DNA from: Caulobacteraceae bacterium
Lineage (GTDB): Bacteria > Pseudomonadota > Alphaproteobacteria > Caulobacterales > Caulobacteraceae
Assembly (NCBI GenBank): GCA_947475415.1
Contig: CANJLH010000020.1
Span: 1 to 60,910, forward strand
Length of the DNA stretch: 60,910 bases
Direction: 5' to 3'
A program made the position numbers and the translations under genes. Positions within the stretch are counted from its first letter, which is position 1. Every line of letters starts with the position of its first letter. This document shows positions 1 to 9,010 of the stretch, piece after piece. The notes beneath the pieces were generated by a model that was given only the letters and a program-made list of their open reading frames with translations, did not search any database and was not told where the DNA came from.

Positions 1-1889
1 AGGGCTTCGTGATCTTCAACGAACACCGGCAAAGCCTCGCCGACGGAAGCCAGATCCTCCACATAGAACTCCCCGCGGCCGGTTTTGGTCGCGAAGTTCA
101 GGTCCGCGTACTGCACGTGAGGCGTCGCGGGGACGTCCAGGCGCAGGCCACCGCCCGCCTGCAGCAGCCGATCATAGGTCACGCCGACGAAGGCCGGATC
201 GGGCGAGGCGTCGATCTGGGCCCGGACGATATCCTCCGGCGTGTCGGCGAACCATTCACCCAGGCCCAGCCGCCCTGCCAGGTCGCGCTCGATGTCGGCG
301 TCGGGCCGCGACTGCGCCACTGGATCGATCACCTTCTGGCGCAGGAGGACGCTGTTGCCCACTACGATTGCGTCACGCACCGGTGAAGTCGCCTCGAGAA
401 AGGTCGAGGCCGGAAGTACGATGTCCGACCACTGGGCCGTCGTCTGCCAGAAGTGGTCGACAGTGACCACGAACTCTAGCGTCTTCAGGTATTCGCGCGC
501 GGCGTTCATGTCCGCCATACGCTGGTTCAGCCAGTCGCCCTGGCAGAACAACGCGCGCACTGGAGACTCGCGGCGCCCGACCTCGATGTTGGGAACAGAT
601 TCGGTCCACGCCCAGGCTGGAAGCGCCGGGCCTGGCCCCAGCCGCGCCTCGTGAAATCCATAGCCGTGGCTCTGCACGCCGACGCCCGCGCCGGGAATGC
701 CTACGTTTCCGGTCAAGAGGGCCATGGTCGCGCCGACGCGCGTGACCAGCTCGCCGTGCCGGTAACGGTCGACGCCATAGCCGAAACCGATCAGCGCCGG
801 CTTTCCGGCGGCATAGGCCCGGGCCAAGTCGATGATGTCAGCCGCCTTGAGGCCGGTGATCTGCGTAACGCGATCCGGCGGATAGTCAGCGACAAGATCC
901 GTCAGCAGGGTGAATGCTGTCGCGGTCTGAACGCCAGCCAGGGCGTGGCGGCCTTCCATCGCCGGGGCGCGCGAATCGGCGAGGGTGACGGCCGCCTTAC
1001 GGGCCTCGTCCCATACCATGAAGGTGGAATCCGATCCGCCGGCGACCACGTCGGCTTCTCGCAGGTAACGGCCGTTGTCGAGGCGCACGAGCAGCGGCGC
1101 ACAGGAATTGGCGAGGCTGAAGTCCCGGTCGATCAGTTCCTGGGCGATCAAAATATGCAGCAAACCGAGCGCCAGAGCGAGGTCCGTGCCCGGACGCGGC
1201 GCCAGCCACCAGTTGGCGTGCATCGCCGTCGCAGAATAGCGCGGATCGATGACCACCAGCCGGCTGCCGGCGTCACGCGCATCCAGCAGGAACTTCATCG
1301 ACGTCATGGCCGTCTCGGCCGGATTGTGGCCCCAGACAATGATCAGCTTCGACCTAGGCCGGTCCGTCCACTCGTTGGCGTGCTGGCCGAACATTCCCTT
1401 GAAACCGAATGTGTTGTTCAGGCCCATGTGCACGGCCATGTCGACGCCGCCGAAGAAGTTCGCCGTTCCGCCGCCGCCCAGCAGCGCCGCAAGCCGGCTG
1501 TAATTCCCCAGCTGAGAGGAGCCGGAGGTACGTGTAAAAGCGATGCTCGCTGCACCATGGTCCTCCAGAAAGGCCCGGAACCGCGCTGCGATCTCGTCCA
1601 TCGCCTCGTCCCAGGTTACTGGCTCGAAGCGCCCCTCGCCGCGTGCTCCGACCCGTCGCATCGGCTGAGCGATGCGCTCCTTGCTGTAGACCCATTGCGG
1701 CAAGGTCAGGCAGCGCACGCAGGCGCCTGTGTAGGCAGCGTCCGGCGCCGGTGCGGGCGCGACCCGCACCAGCACCCCGTTCCGGACCGTGCAGGCCAGG
1801 CGGGCGCGGCCTCCGCAATTGTGGGCGCAAACGGTGTTGATCACCCGGTCGGCCGCGTCGCCGGGCCTGATGTCAGATTGTGGCTTCAA
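1..1889 (-). CDS. Molybdopterin-dependent oxidoreductase (DMSO reductase family), 3' end outside window
   Basis: The minus-strand frame is open from about 1889 to the left edge, giving about 629 residues. It reads like the catalytic subunit of a bis-MGD enzyme: an N-terminal CAHNCGGRARLAC segment, then TGACVRC, a GHNPAET segment, and later the FCQGDWLN and DIVLPASTFLE stretches typical of the family. The start is judged to be TTG at 1889; an AAAGGA lies about 11 bases upstream and no better start is visible. In the canonical [4Fe-4S] motif C-x3-C-x3-C the third cysteine is alanine here (GGRAR). No signal peptide is seen, so a cytoplasmic location is likely. Substrate cannot be told from sequence. 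Confidence 0.82.
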   Translation of the reverse strand, partial: MKPQSDIRPGDAADRVINTVCAHNCGGRARLACTVRNGVLVRVAPAPAPDAAYTGACVRCLTLPQWVYSKERIAQPMRRVGARGEGRFEPVTWDEAMDEIAARFRAFLEDHGAASIAFTRTSGSSQLGNYSRLAALLGGGGTANFFGGVDMAVHMGLNNTFGFKGMFGQHANEWTDRPRSKLIIVWGHNPAETAMTSMKFLLDARDAGSRLVVIDPRYSATAMHANWWLAPRPGTDLALALGLLHILIAQELIDRDFSLANSCAPLLVRLDNGRYLREADVVAGGSDSTFMVWDEARKAAVTLADSRAPAMEGRHALAGVQTATAFTLLTDLVADYPPDRVTQITGLKAADIIDLARAYAAGKPALIGFGYGVDRYRHGELVTRVGATMALLTGNVGIPGAGVGVQSHGYGFHEARLGPGPALPAWAWTESVPNIEVGRRESPVRALFCQGDWLNQRMADMNAAREYLKTLEFVVTVDHFWQTTAQWSDIVLPASTFLEATSPVRDAIVVGNSVLLRQKVIDPVAQSRPDADIERDLAGRLGLGEWFADTPEDIVRAQIDASPDPAFVGVTYDRLLQAGGGLRLDVPATPHVQYADLNFATKTGRGEFYVEDLASVGEALPVFVEDHEA

Positions 1890-2009
1890 CCCCGGACGAG
1901 TCCTTTTGTGCTTCAGGGGAGCAGCGTAGCACAGAGAACGAAGATACCGGCGAGTGACACCCGCACGCAGCCCCTTGCGTCCCTCCCCCCGGCCGCTACT
2001 TCTAGCGTC

Positions 2010-2561
2010 ATGACTGATCCTGCGCCCCGCCCGACACACCGCAAGCCCGCCGCCGAGCGGGTACTGGAATCGGCCCTCTTCCACTCTCGCTGGCTGATGG
2101 CGCCCATGTACCTGGGCCTGGTGCTGGCGCTGACGGCCTTGGTCTATGTGTTCGGCGCCGAAGCGGTGCACGAGCTTGACACCATCCTCACCATGTCGCC
2201 GGAGCAGGCCATATTGATGGTGCTGTCACTGATCGACCTGTCGCTGGCCGGCAATCTGCTGCTGATCGTGATCTTCTCCGGCTACGAAAACTTCGTCTCC
2301 AAGATCGACACCGGCGACGACGAGGATCGACCGGCCTGGATGGGCACGGTGGACTTCTCCGGCCTAAAGATGAAGCTGATCGCCTCCATCGTGGCGATTT
2401 CGGCCATCGCCCTATTGCGATCCTTCATGCAGCTGGCCGAGGGCGCCGCCATCCCCGACCGCACCCTGATCTGGCTGGTAGCGATCCACATCACCTTCGT
2501 GGTGTCCGGGGTAATGCTTGCGCTGATGGACTGGCTGGCCAGCAAGACTGACAAGCACTGA
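2010..2561 (+). CDS. UPF0114 (YqhA-like) inner-membrane protein
   Basis: This 183-residue protein has three or four hydrophobic segments (about residues 27-47, 65-85, 125-142 and 155-175). The internal pattern LIDLSLAGNLLLIVIFSGYENFVSK is the hallmark of the UPF0114/TIGR00645 family, as is WMGTVDFSGLKMKLIASIVAIS. Function of the family is unknown. The ATG at 2010 is preferred because the same frame stays open far upstream without protein-like content, antisense to the oxidoreductase. It is followed after 16 bases by the cupin gene on the same strand, which may be co-transcribed. The two upstream genes are divergent with a short shared intergenic region. Confidence 0.85.
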   Translation: MTDPAPRPTHRKPAAERVLESALFHSRWLMAPMYLGLVLALTALVYVFGAEAVHELDTILTMSPEQAILMVLSLIDLSLAGNLLLIVIFSGYENFVSKIDTGDDEDRPAWMGTVDFSGLKMKLIASIVAISAIALLRSFMQLAEGAAIPDRTLIWLVAIHITFVVSGVMLALMDWLASKTDKH

Positions 2562-2577
2562 TCCGGAGGGCGCCGCC

Positions 2578-2988
2578 ATGACCGAAGTCACCCTTTCGAC
2601 CGTCGTCCCCGGAACCTGCATCACCACAGCCGATAGCCTGCCCTGGACCGAGCTCGACAGCCGCGACGGACAGGTGCGCACCAAGTTCTTTGGTGAAAGC
2701 CAGGAATTGGGCCCTTGGATCCTGTTGGTCGAATTCGCCCCTGGCTATCACGAACCGCCCCACTGGCATGACCACGACACCATCTACATCCCGACCCGCG
2801 GCGCGATGGTGATCGGGCCGGAGGGGCCGGTGGGCGTTGGCGACGTGCGCTGGGTGCGAGCCGGGACCTTCTACGGACCCGAGGCCGCCGCCGACGAAGG
2901 TTGCGAATTCTGGCTGATCGCCTACGGGCCGCCAGGGTATCACGATGGACCGCCGACGGCGACTGAACGCGCCGCCTTGGCGCGATGA
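2578..2988 (+). CDS. Small cupin-domain protein
   Basis: This 136-residue protein is a single-domain cupin. Motif 1 is seen as EPPHWHDHDTIYIPTRGAMVIG (about residues 59-80), with histidines at the expected metal ligands; motif 2 is represented by GDVRWVRAGTFYGPEA. A GGAGGG ribosome site sits just before the ATG. No signal peptide is present. Cupins of this size may be isomerases, dioxygenases or sugar/metabolite binders, and nothing nearby fixes the substrate. The last roughly 140 bases recur in degenerate form near 4500-4645, beyond the sbtAB pair. Confidence 0.83.
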   Translation: MTEVTLSTVVPGTCITTADSLPWTELDSRDGQVRTKFFGESQELGPWILLVEFAPGYHEPPHWHDHDTIYIPTRGAMVIGPEGPVGVGDVRWVRAGTFYGPEAAADEGCEFWLIAYGPPGYHDGPPTATERAALAR

Positions 2989-3056
2989 CGACGGCGGGAT
3001 GACCCGTTGTGGGAGTTACGTCCGGTTTTCCTCCCCCGCAGCATGGGGCGCCGACA

Positions 3057-3362
3057 TCAAAACCGTTCGCCCCTCATGACTGAAACATCGCTCACCGAGA
3101 CCACACCGGGATAGGTCTTGAAGTAGTCCGACAACCATTCGAGGGCTTTCTCAGAAGCCTCATCTCCTCCGATCGTGACAACAAGGCACGCACCGCTTTC
3201 GCCGATGCCGGTCTGGCGCCAAGCGCCATGGGCGCCGCTACCCTCGACGCCCTCAAAGACGCTCCAGCCTTTGAAACCCGCCCTGCCGAGCATCTCCTCG
3301 ACCCGCTCCAGGGCGTGCGATTCAATAAAGATATCAAGCTTCTTGCGATCAACGACTTGCAA
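3057..3362 (-). CDS. sbtB: P-II-like regulatory protein, SbtB type
   Basis: This 101-residue protein has the PII-like ferredoxin fold pattern: DRKKLDIFIESHALERVEEMLGRAGFKGWSVFEG, a variable loop rich in Gly (GSGAHGAWRQTGIGESG), then CLVVTIGG and a terminal VVSVSDVSVMRGERF. The ending matches SbtB proteins, which bind adenine nucleotides and gate the bicarbonate transporter SbtA. It starts 3 bases after the stop of the permease gene on the same strand, so the two are almost surely translated from one mRNA. This context is the main reason for calling it SbtB rather than GlnB. Confidence 0.8.
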   Translation of the reverse strand: MQVVDRKKLDIFIESHALERVEEMLGRAGFKGWSVFEGVEGSGAHGAWRQTGIGESGACLVVTIGGDEASEKALEWLSDYFKTYPGVVSVSDVSVMRGERF

Positions 3363-3365
3363 GGC

Positions 3366-4358
3366 TCACCTCACGATCCATTGTACGGCGGCGTGGTAGA
3401 GCGGGATGCCGACGACAAGATTGAAGGGAAACGTCATGGCGAGCGACATCGGCAGATAGACGCCCGCGTCAGCCTTTGGCAGCGCAATGCGCATGGCTGC
3501 AGGCACTGCGATATAGGACGCGGACGCCACCAGAATTGTAAAGAGAGTCGCATCGCCCAGCGAGAAACCAGCCAGATTGGCCGCGAACATTGCCGCGATC
3601 CCGCTCAGAATTGGCCATATTACAGCGAAGAGAACTGTCGCGACACGCAGCGTTCTCGCTTCCGCGAGCCGCTTGGCGGCGACAATGCCCATGTCCAGCA
3701 GGAAGAGGCACAGGGCACCCTGAAACAGCGCCCCGCCGACAAAGCCATCAAGGCGCTCCATCCCGCGCTTGCCGGTGATGAGGCCGACGATGAAGCTGCC
3801 GATCAAGAGAACCGCCGCCCCGTTCAGGAGAACTTCTCGCCAGAGTGTCGGCTGGAAACGTGCGCCAGGTTCGCGTGCGTTCGAACCTGCGATCAACAAC
3901 GCCGCCAGAATGGCGGGTGTTTCCATCAACGCTAGCACCGCCGCCATGTGGCCGCTGAACTCGACCCCCATCGCGCGCAGATATTCACTTCCCGCGGCGA
4001 AGGTGACAACTGAGACGCTGCCATAGTGTGCGGCGGTCGCCGCCGCTGTAACCCACTCGATCCTGCAGGTGGAGCGCAGCACAACGTAAGCGGCGAATGG
4101 CGCCAGGAAGCTGAAGGCAAGCCCGAGGCCGCCCGCCGCCAGGAGGTCGGAGCTGAAGCCGCTTGCATTGGCCTCGACGCCGCCTTTGAAGCCGATCGAA
4201 AACATAAGATAGAGGGCCAAGGTCTTGGCGGCCTGATCCGGTATGTTGAGATCCGACTTCGCCCACCCTGCCAGAGCACCTAACGCAAAGAACAGGATGG
4301 CCGGGGCAAGCAAGTTGGCGCCTGCAGCCGCCAAAGCTGTCTCAATCATGCTGCGCAC
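3366..4358 (-). CDS. sbtA: Sodium-dependent bicarbonate transporter family permease (SbtA-like)
   Basis: This 330-residue, very hydrophobic protein has about ten membrane segments in two halves. It carries the family signatures LAPAILFFALGALAGWAKSDL at the N-terminus and IGFKGGVEANASG after the second helix, as well as MEAPAI-like METPAILAALL in the second half. Members of Sbt_1 (DUF897) import bicarbonate with sodium. It is the first gene of a two-gene operon with the PII-like sbtB. The 380-base upstream region on its own strand would hold the promoter. In a heterotroph it could serve anaplerotic carboxylation rather than carbon fixation; that is inference. Confidence 0.83.
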   Translation of the reverse strand: MRSMIETALAAAGANLLAPAILFFALGALAGWAKSDLNIPDQAAKTLALYLMFSIGFKGGVEANASGFSSDLLAAGGLGLAFSFLAPFAAYVVLRSTCRIEWVTAAATAAHYGSVSVVTFAAGSEYLRAMGVEFSGHMAAVLALMETPAILAALLIAGSNAREPGARFQPTLWREVLLNGAAVLLIGSFIVGLITGKRGMERLDGFVGGALFQGALCLFLLDMGIVAAKRLAEARTLRVATVLFAVIWPILSGIAAMFAANLAGFSLGDATLFTILVASASYIAVPAAMRIALPKADAGVYLPMSLAMTFPFNLVVGIPLYHAAVQWIVR

Positions 4359-4499
4359 CTGAGGTTGCTGAGGTGGTTATGCTGGCATCGCCACATGTCT
4401 GAAAGAATATAGACTATCCCCGAGTCGACGGAAGCCGGAACTACGGAGCTTGCAGTGACATCGCGCGATTGAGGTAGGCGCACAGTCCCTGGGGCCGCG

Positions 4500-4645
4500 G
4501 CTGGACCTATTGTGGCCCGGAGCCCACCAACGACGAAGGTTGCGAATTCTAGCTAATCTCCCAAAGCCTGCCCCGGCACCACATCAGCCCGACGACGGCG
4601 GCCGAAAGTGCCACACTGGCGTGATGACGCAGTGGGATGACGTGA
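4500..4645 (+). pseudogene. Decayed copy of the cupin gene 3' end
   Basis: The stretch CGACGAAGGTTGCGAATTCT at 4530-4549 equals bases 2892-2911 in the cupin gene. Alignable sequence continues on both sides (about 4500-4645 against about 2860-3005), including the region after the cupin stop where both read GGGATGAC. A codon for Trp in the cupin has become TAG here and another stop follows, so this copy cannot be translated. It has the same orientation as the cupin and the two copies flank sbtAB. The remainder of the 4359-4794 intergenic region shows no other gene. Confidence 0.7.
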
Positions 4646-4794
4646 GCGTTGGGGGGCTCCAACTGCCGCAAGGGGTGAAAATCAGGGCCGGGAAGCCGCT
4701 TTTTCACGGAACGATACCATGCAACTTGACGTCAAGTCACGATTTTGGGCCTACGTCCGAAATTGACCTGGGGCGGCGATGGTTGCGTTCAGCC

Positions 4795-5424
4795 CTAGAA
4801 CGGAATGACGTGCCGTTTGCGGCTGTAGGACAGGTAGCCCAGGTTAGCGCCGAGCCTCAAGCCCACGCCGGCGCGGATGGGGGCGAGCGTGATGTCGTCG
4901 GCGCGCTGGTAGTTCACGCCCAGGCCACCGATGAAATATGCCGTGCCCTCGACCCCGGGGAAGCGCTGGAAGATCTTGTCGGCGTACCAGAGGTTATAGC
5001 ACAGTGTGAACACCCGGCTGGCGTTGCCGCCCAGGTCGAAGCCCAGGGACGGACCCTGCCAAAAGACTTCCACGGGCTCTTTTTCCTTCATGTAGAGCAG
5101 GCCGCGGCCGTAGCGGGCGCCCACCGAGATGGCCGCAGAGCCCTCCTCGCCGGCAATGTAGGCGGTTGGCCGGCCGTTGTCCTTGAAGGTGCGCTCGATG
5201 GCGCCCCCCGCCGCCTCGGCGGTGACCCCTAGGAAGTCGGAGACATTGGTGACGATCTCGCCGGGCTCATAGGGCTTAGCCGGCGATTGCTCGGCGGTGG
5301 CGCCGGGCGCAGGGGCCGACCCGCTGGGCGGCGTAGGGCCAGTCATGCTGGGGTCGCGGGCGCTGGCGCATCCGGCGACTCCAGCAACGGCGAGGCTCGA
5401 AAGAATGAGGGTGCGGCGATCCAT
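4795..5424 (-). CDS. DUF1134 family envelope lipoprotein (EipA-like)
   Basis: This 209-residue protein starts with a lipoprotein signal (MDRRTLILSSLAVAGVAGC, lipobox VAGC with Cys19). A Pro/Ala-rich linker (about 20-55) is followed by a compact domain with GEIVTNVSDFLGVTAEAAGGAIE, SVGARYGRGLLYMK and GPSLGFDLGGNASRVFTLCYNL, the DUF1134 pattern. The family includes EipA, a periplasmic protein needed for envelope integrity in Brucella; transfer of that role here is inference. It is transcribed divergently from lepA, with about 130 bases between them. A GGAG site precedes the ATG. Confidence 0.85.
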   Translation of the reverse strand: MDRRTLILSSLAVAGVAGCASARDPSMTGPTPPSGSAPAPGATAEQSPAKPYEPGEIVTNVSDFLGVTAEAAGGAIERTFKDNGRPTAYIAGEEGSAAISVGARYGRGLLYMKEKEPVEVFWQGPSLGFDLGGNASRVFTLCYNLWYADKIFQRFPGVEGTAYFIGGLGVNYQRADDITLAPIRAGVGLRLGANLGYLSYSRKRHVIPF

Positions 5425-5554
5425 CCGGCGGCTCTCCTACAAATAGATTATCTTCCCATCCCCACCGGGCATGATTGCGGCGAGCGCTTAACGTCCGATT
5501 AACCACGCGCGGACGCGCTCGCATCGGCTGGTGAATGTGCTAGACGCAGCCGCC

Positions 5555-7360
5555 ATGACGACCGCGCTGTCCAACATTCGCAATTTCTCCATTGTCGCCC
5601 ACATCGACCACGGCAAGTCGACGCTCTCCGACCGCCTGATCCAGCACACCGGCGGGCTGACCGCGCGGGAGATGAAGGAGCAGGTGCTCGATTCCATGGA
5701 TATCGAGCGCGAGCGCGGCATCACCATCAAGGCCCAGACCGTGCGGCTCAATTACCGGGCCAAGGATGGCCAGGACTATGTGCTGAACCTGATGGACACC
5801 CCCGGCCACGTAGACTTCGCCTACGAGGTCTCCCGCAGCCTCGCCGCCTGCGAAGGATCGATCCTGGTGGTGGACGCCAGCCAGGGCGTCGAGGCCCAGA
5901 CGCTCGCCAATGTCTACCAGGCCATCGACAACAACCACGAGATCGTGCCGGTCCTCAACAAAGTCGATCTGCCGGCGGCCGAACCCGAACGGGTGCGCCA
6001 ACAGATCGAGGACGTGATCGGCATCGACGCCTCGGACGCCGTGCTGGCCTCGGCCAAGACCGGCCTGGGCATCGAAGAGGTTCTGGAGGCCGTGGTGACA
6101 CGCCTGCCTCCGCCCAAGGGCGATCGTGATGCGCCGCTGAAGGCCTTGCTGGTCGACGCCTGGTATGACGCATACCTCGGCGTAATCGTGCTGGTGCGCG
6201 TGTTCGACGGAACCCTGCGTGCCGGCCAGAAGGTGCGGATGATGAACGCCGGCGCCACTTACCAAGTGGACCGGATCGGTGTCTTCCTGCCCAAGCAGAC
6301 CGAGGTGGAGGAACTGGGCCCAGGCGAGATCGGCTTCATCACCGCCCAGATCAAGGAGGTGGCCGACGCCGCGGTCGGCGACACCATCACCGACGAGCGC
6401 CGGCAGACGGAAACGGCGCTGACCGGTTTCCGCGAAGTGCAGCCAGTGGTGTTCTGCGGCCTGTTCCCTACCGACGCCGCCGATTTCGAGGACCTGCGCG
6501 CCGCCATCGGCCGGCTGCGACTCAACGATGCTTCGTTCAGCTATGAGATGGAGACCAGCGCCGCTCTGGGCTTCGGCTTCCGCTGTGGGTTCCTGGGCCT
6601 CCTGCACCTGGAGATCATCCAGGAGCGGCTGAGCCGCGAGTTCGACCTCGACCTGATCGCCACCGCGCCCAGCGTGATCTACAAGATCGGTTTAAACAAC
6701 GGCGAGATCCAGGAGCTGCACAACCCAGCCGATATGCCCGATCCGGTGCATATTGCTTCCATCAGCGAGCCATGGATCAAGGCCACCATCCTGACCCCTG
6801 ACGAGTACCTGGGCTCAGTGATCAAACTCTGCCAGGACAGACGCGGATCGCAGCGCGAACTCTCCTACGTCGGCAGCCGCGCCCTGGTGGTCTACGATCT
6901 ACCCTTGAACGAGGTGGTGTTTGATTTCTATGATAGGTTGAAGTCCATCTCCAAGGGTTACGCCTCGTTCGACTACCAGTTGGAGGGCTATCGCGAGGGC
7001 GACCTGGTGAAGATGTCGATCCTGGTCAATTCCGAGCCGGTGGACGCACTGTCCATGCTGGTGCACCGCGACCGGGCCGAGACGCGCGGCCGGTCGATGG
7101 TGGAGCGGATGAAGGACCTGATCCCGCCGCACATGTTCCAGATTCCGCTACAGGCGGCGATCGGCGGACGGATCGTGGCCCGTGAAACCATCCGCGCGCT
7201 GCGCAAGGATGTGACGGCCAAGTGCTACGGCGGCGACGCCAGCCGCAAACGCAAGCTGCTGGACAAGCAGAAGGCCGGCAAGAAGCGGATGCGCCAGTTC
7301 GGCAAGGTCGACATTCCGCAGGAGGCGTTCATCGCCGCCCTGAAGATGGACGCCGATTAG
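5555..7360 (+). CDS. lepA: Elongation factor 4 (LepA), ribosome back-translocase GTPase
   Basis: This 601-residue protein is a complete LepA. GTPase motifs are G1 AHIDHGKST (residues 15-23), switch ERGITIK, G3 DTPGH, and G4 NKVD. The elongation-factor domains II-III follow (including [15 protein letters not shown]), and the LepA-specific C-terminal domain ends in [33 protein letters not shown] 24 bases upstream is also possible, but ATG 5555 gives the usual family N-terminus [21 protein letters not shown]4 acts on stalled or mistranslocated ribosomes in the cytoplasm. The gene is highly conserved and gives a chromosomal anchor for the region. Confidence 0.97.
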   Translation: MTTALSNIRNFSIVAHIDHGKSTLSDRLIQHTGGLTAREMKEQVLDSMDIERERGITIKAQTVRLNYRAKDGQDYVLNLMDTPGHVDFAYEVSRSLAACEGSILVVDASQGVEAQTLANVYQAIDNNHEIVPVLNKVDLPAAEPERVRQQIEDVIGIDASDAVLASAKTGLGIEEVLEAVVTRLPPPKGDRDAPLKALLVDAWYDAYLGVIVLVRVFDGTLRAGQKVRMMNAGATYQVDRIGVFLPKQTEVEELGPGEIGFITAQIKEVADAAVGDTITDERRQTETALTGFREVQPVVFCGLFPTDAADFEDLRAAIGRLRLNDASFSYEMETSAALGFGFRCGFLGLLHLEIIQERLSREFDLDLIATAPSVIYKIGLNNGEIQELHNPADMPDPVHIASISEPWIKATILTPDEYLGSVIKLCQDRRGSQRELSYVGSRALVVYDLPLNEVVFDFYDRLKSISKGYASFDYQLEGYREGDLVKMSILVNSEPVDALSMLVHRDRAETRGRSMVERMKDLIPPHMFQIPLQAAIGGRIVARETIRALRKDVTAKCYGGDASRKRKLLDKQKAGKKRMRQFGKVDIPQEAFIAALKMDAD

Positions 7361-7361
7361 G

Positions 7362-7384
7362 CGCCGCCAGGTCAAACGGCGGCG
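7362..7384. terminator. GC-rich hairpin just after lepA
   Basis: CGCCGCC at 7362-7368 pairs with GGCGGCG at 7378-7384 across a nine-base loop, two bases after the lepA stop codon. There is no run of T after it, so it is either a Rho-assisted terminator stem or a 3' mRNA-stabilising structure. Confidence 0.35.
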
Positions 7385-7452
7385 TTGATCGGCGGGGGCG
7401 CCCCAGCGTACAATTCGCCGTCGCAAGTTTTTCGACGATCAGGAGATTCGCC

Positions 7453-7590
7453 ATGCGCAACGTCATCCTCCTCGCCGCCGCTGCCGCGAGCTTCGTGCTG
7501 GCCGGATGCAATACCATCGCCGGCGCGGGCCGCGACGCCCAGTCCGTCGGCCGCGCCGTCACCGGAACCGCCGAGGACGCGAAAAGGTAG
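7453..7590 (+). CDS. Entericidin-type small lipoprotein
   Basis: This 45-residue peptide has a short charged start, a hydrophobic core and a lipobox LAGC with Cys19, followed by NTIAGAGRDAQSVGRAVTGTAEDAKR. The entericidin A/B family shows the same NT(I/V)xGxGxDxxxxG pattern. A good AGGAG lies ten bases before the ATG. These lipoproteins anchor in the outer membrane; their role is poorly known, with toxin-antidote and envelope-stress suggestions. Confidence 0.82.
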   Translation: MRNVILLAAAAASFVLAGCNTIAGAGRDAQSVGRAVTGTAEDAKR

Positions 7591-7719
7591 CCTATACAGG
7601 GGCGCGCCCGCCGGGGGCGGCAGCGCACCCTTAAGTTCCGTTCCTTCGCAGGCGCAACGCAACCGGATGCGGCGTCTTGCGACATGTCCAAACGCCGGGC
7701 GAGCCCCAATAGTCACATC

Positions 7720-8118
7720 ATGTCCGAGCGTTTCCACCGTCCCTTCCTGCCTTCGATGCTACGTGGCGCGCGCGGCGCCTGTCCGGCCTGCGGCGAAGGG
7801 CGGATGTTCTGGGCCTATCTGAAGGTCGAGGCCAACTGTCAGGCCTGCGGGTGCGACCTCGCCCGCTACCCGGCCGACGACGGGCCGGCCTATTTCACCA
7901 TTCTCCTGGTCGGCCACCTGGTGATTGTGCCGGTGTTGTGCCTGCCGATCATCTGGCAGACCCCCGCCAAGTACGTCATACCCGCCACCCTGATTCCGCT
8001 GGCGGTGCTCACGCTGCTGGCGCTTCCCAGGGTCAAGGGGGCCTTTATCGGCCTGCTCTATGCGCTGAACGTGCGCGATACCGACGCCAAGCTGCACACC
8101 GCCGACGCCCTGGATTAG
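7720..8118 (+). CDS. DUF983 zinc-ribbon membrane protein
   Basis: The protein is 132 residues from ATG 7720; ATG 7684 would add 12 residues and neither start has a strong ribosome site. It carries the DUF983 hallmark: a zinc ribbon CPACGEGRMFWAYLKVEANCQACG near the N-terminus, DDGPAYFTILLVGH, then two membrane helices (about residues 65-86 and 90-109). The family is uncharacterised but common in alphaproteobacteria. It converges with msrA; the 109 bases between them contain imperfect inverted repeats (ATCTTAGAAGAT at about 8169) that may end both transcripts. Confidence 0.84.
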   Translation: MSERFHRPFLPSMLRGARGACPACGEGRMFWAYLKVEANCQACGCDLARYPADDGPAYFTILLVGHLVIVPVLCLPIIWQTPAKYVIPATLIPLAVLTLLALPRVKGAFIGLLYALNVRDTDAKLHTADALD

Positions 8119-8227
8119 AGCGTGCCAGCTTCAAGTGAGAGTCGGTTGAAGCGCCGGTCACGCCCTAAATCTTAGAAGATCGGCCCATATTTCCGGATCA
8201 GATGAAGACACCCGATCCAGAATGGCT

Positions 8228-8881
8228 CTAAGCGCCTACGCCGGTTCCGATCGGACAGCTCACCCCAGTGCCGCCGACGCCGCAATAGCCGCCGGGGTTC
8301 TTGGCCAGGTACTGCTGGTGATAGTCCTCAGCGAAATAGAACTCGCCGGCGGGCGCGATCTCGCTGGTGATGGCGCCATACCCCCGGCCGGCGAGCGCCT
8401 GCTGGAACATATCCCTGGACGCCGCCGCCGCCTTCGCCTGGGCTTCACCCGAAGTATAGATCCCTGACCGGTACTGGGTGCCCACGTCATTGCCCTGGCG
8501 CATGCCCTGGGTGGGATCATGCCCCTCCCAAAACACCTTAAGCAGCGCCTCATAGGTCGTCACCGCCGGGTCATAGACTACCAGCACCGCCTCAGTGTGG
8601 CCCGTCCGGCCCGAGCAGACTTCCTCATAGGTGGGATTGGGAGTGATCCCCGCCACATAGCCCACCGCCGTGACCCAGACACCGGGGAGGCTCCAGAACA
8701 TGCGCTCCACGCCCCAGAAGCAGCCCATGGCGAACTGGGCCGTCGCATAGCCTTCCGGAACCGGACCCTTGAGCGGGCGGCCGCTGATAAAGTGCGTGTC
8801 AGCGGTCGGAATCGCCTGCGGGCGACCCTTGAGCGCGGTGTCTGCGGTGGGCATTTCTGCGGCCTTGCGGGTGAAGAACAT
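8228..8881 (-). CDS. msrA: Peptide-methionine (S)-S-oxide reductase
   Basis: This 217-residue protein has the MsrA active-site GCFWG with catalytic Cys54, followed by [47 protein letters not shown] and the C-terminal [14 protein letters not shown]. Two C-terminal cysteines in [13 protein letters not shown] could be the resolving residues. The start at 8881 is fixed by an AAGGAG eight bases upstream; a longer frame exists without support. It repairs oxidised methionine in proteins using thioredoxin. No export signal is evident. Confidence 0.95.
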   Translation of the reverse strand: MFFTRKAAEMPTADTALKGRPQAIPTADTHFISGRPLKGPVPEGYATAQFAMGCFWGVERMFWSLPGVWVTAVGYVAGITPNPTYEEVCSGRTGHTEAVLVVYDPAVTTYEALLKVFWEGHDPTQGMRQGNDVGTQYRSGIYTSGEAQAKAAAASRDMFQQALAGRGYGAITSEIAPAGEFYFAEDYHQQYLAKNPGGYCGVGGTGVSCPIGTGVGA

Positions 8882-9010
8882 GTCTGGGCTCCTTGGAGAA
8901 CGCAGTCTGAAGGAAAGGGACCCGTGGGCGCAACCACGGCGCCAACGCAAATGACGGACCCCGCATTATGTGGCACGATGCGGAGAGATACGGACGGAAG
9001 GAGGATCCGG

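Noticed and set aside
651..2009. Long plus-strand open frame running into the UPF0114 gene
   Set aside because: It is antisense to the molybdopterin oxidoreductase, has no family resemblance, and only becomes protein-like from ATG 2010.
4510..5232. 240-codon plus-strand frame
   Set aside because: It covers the decayed cupin copy and the antisense of the DUF1134 gene; residue composition is that of a shadow frame.
5540..6607. 355-codon minus-strand frame opposite lepA
   Set aside because: Rich in His/Val/Gly as expected for the complement of a GC-rich gene; lepA is certain.
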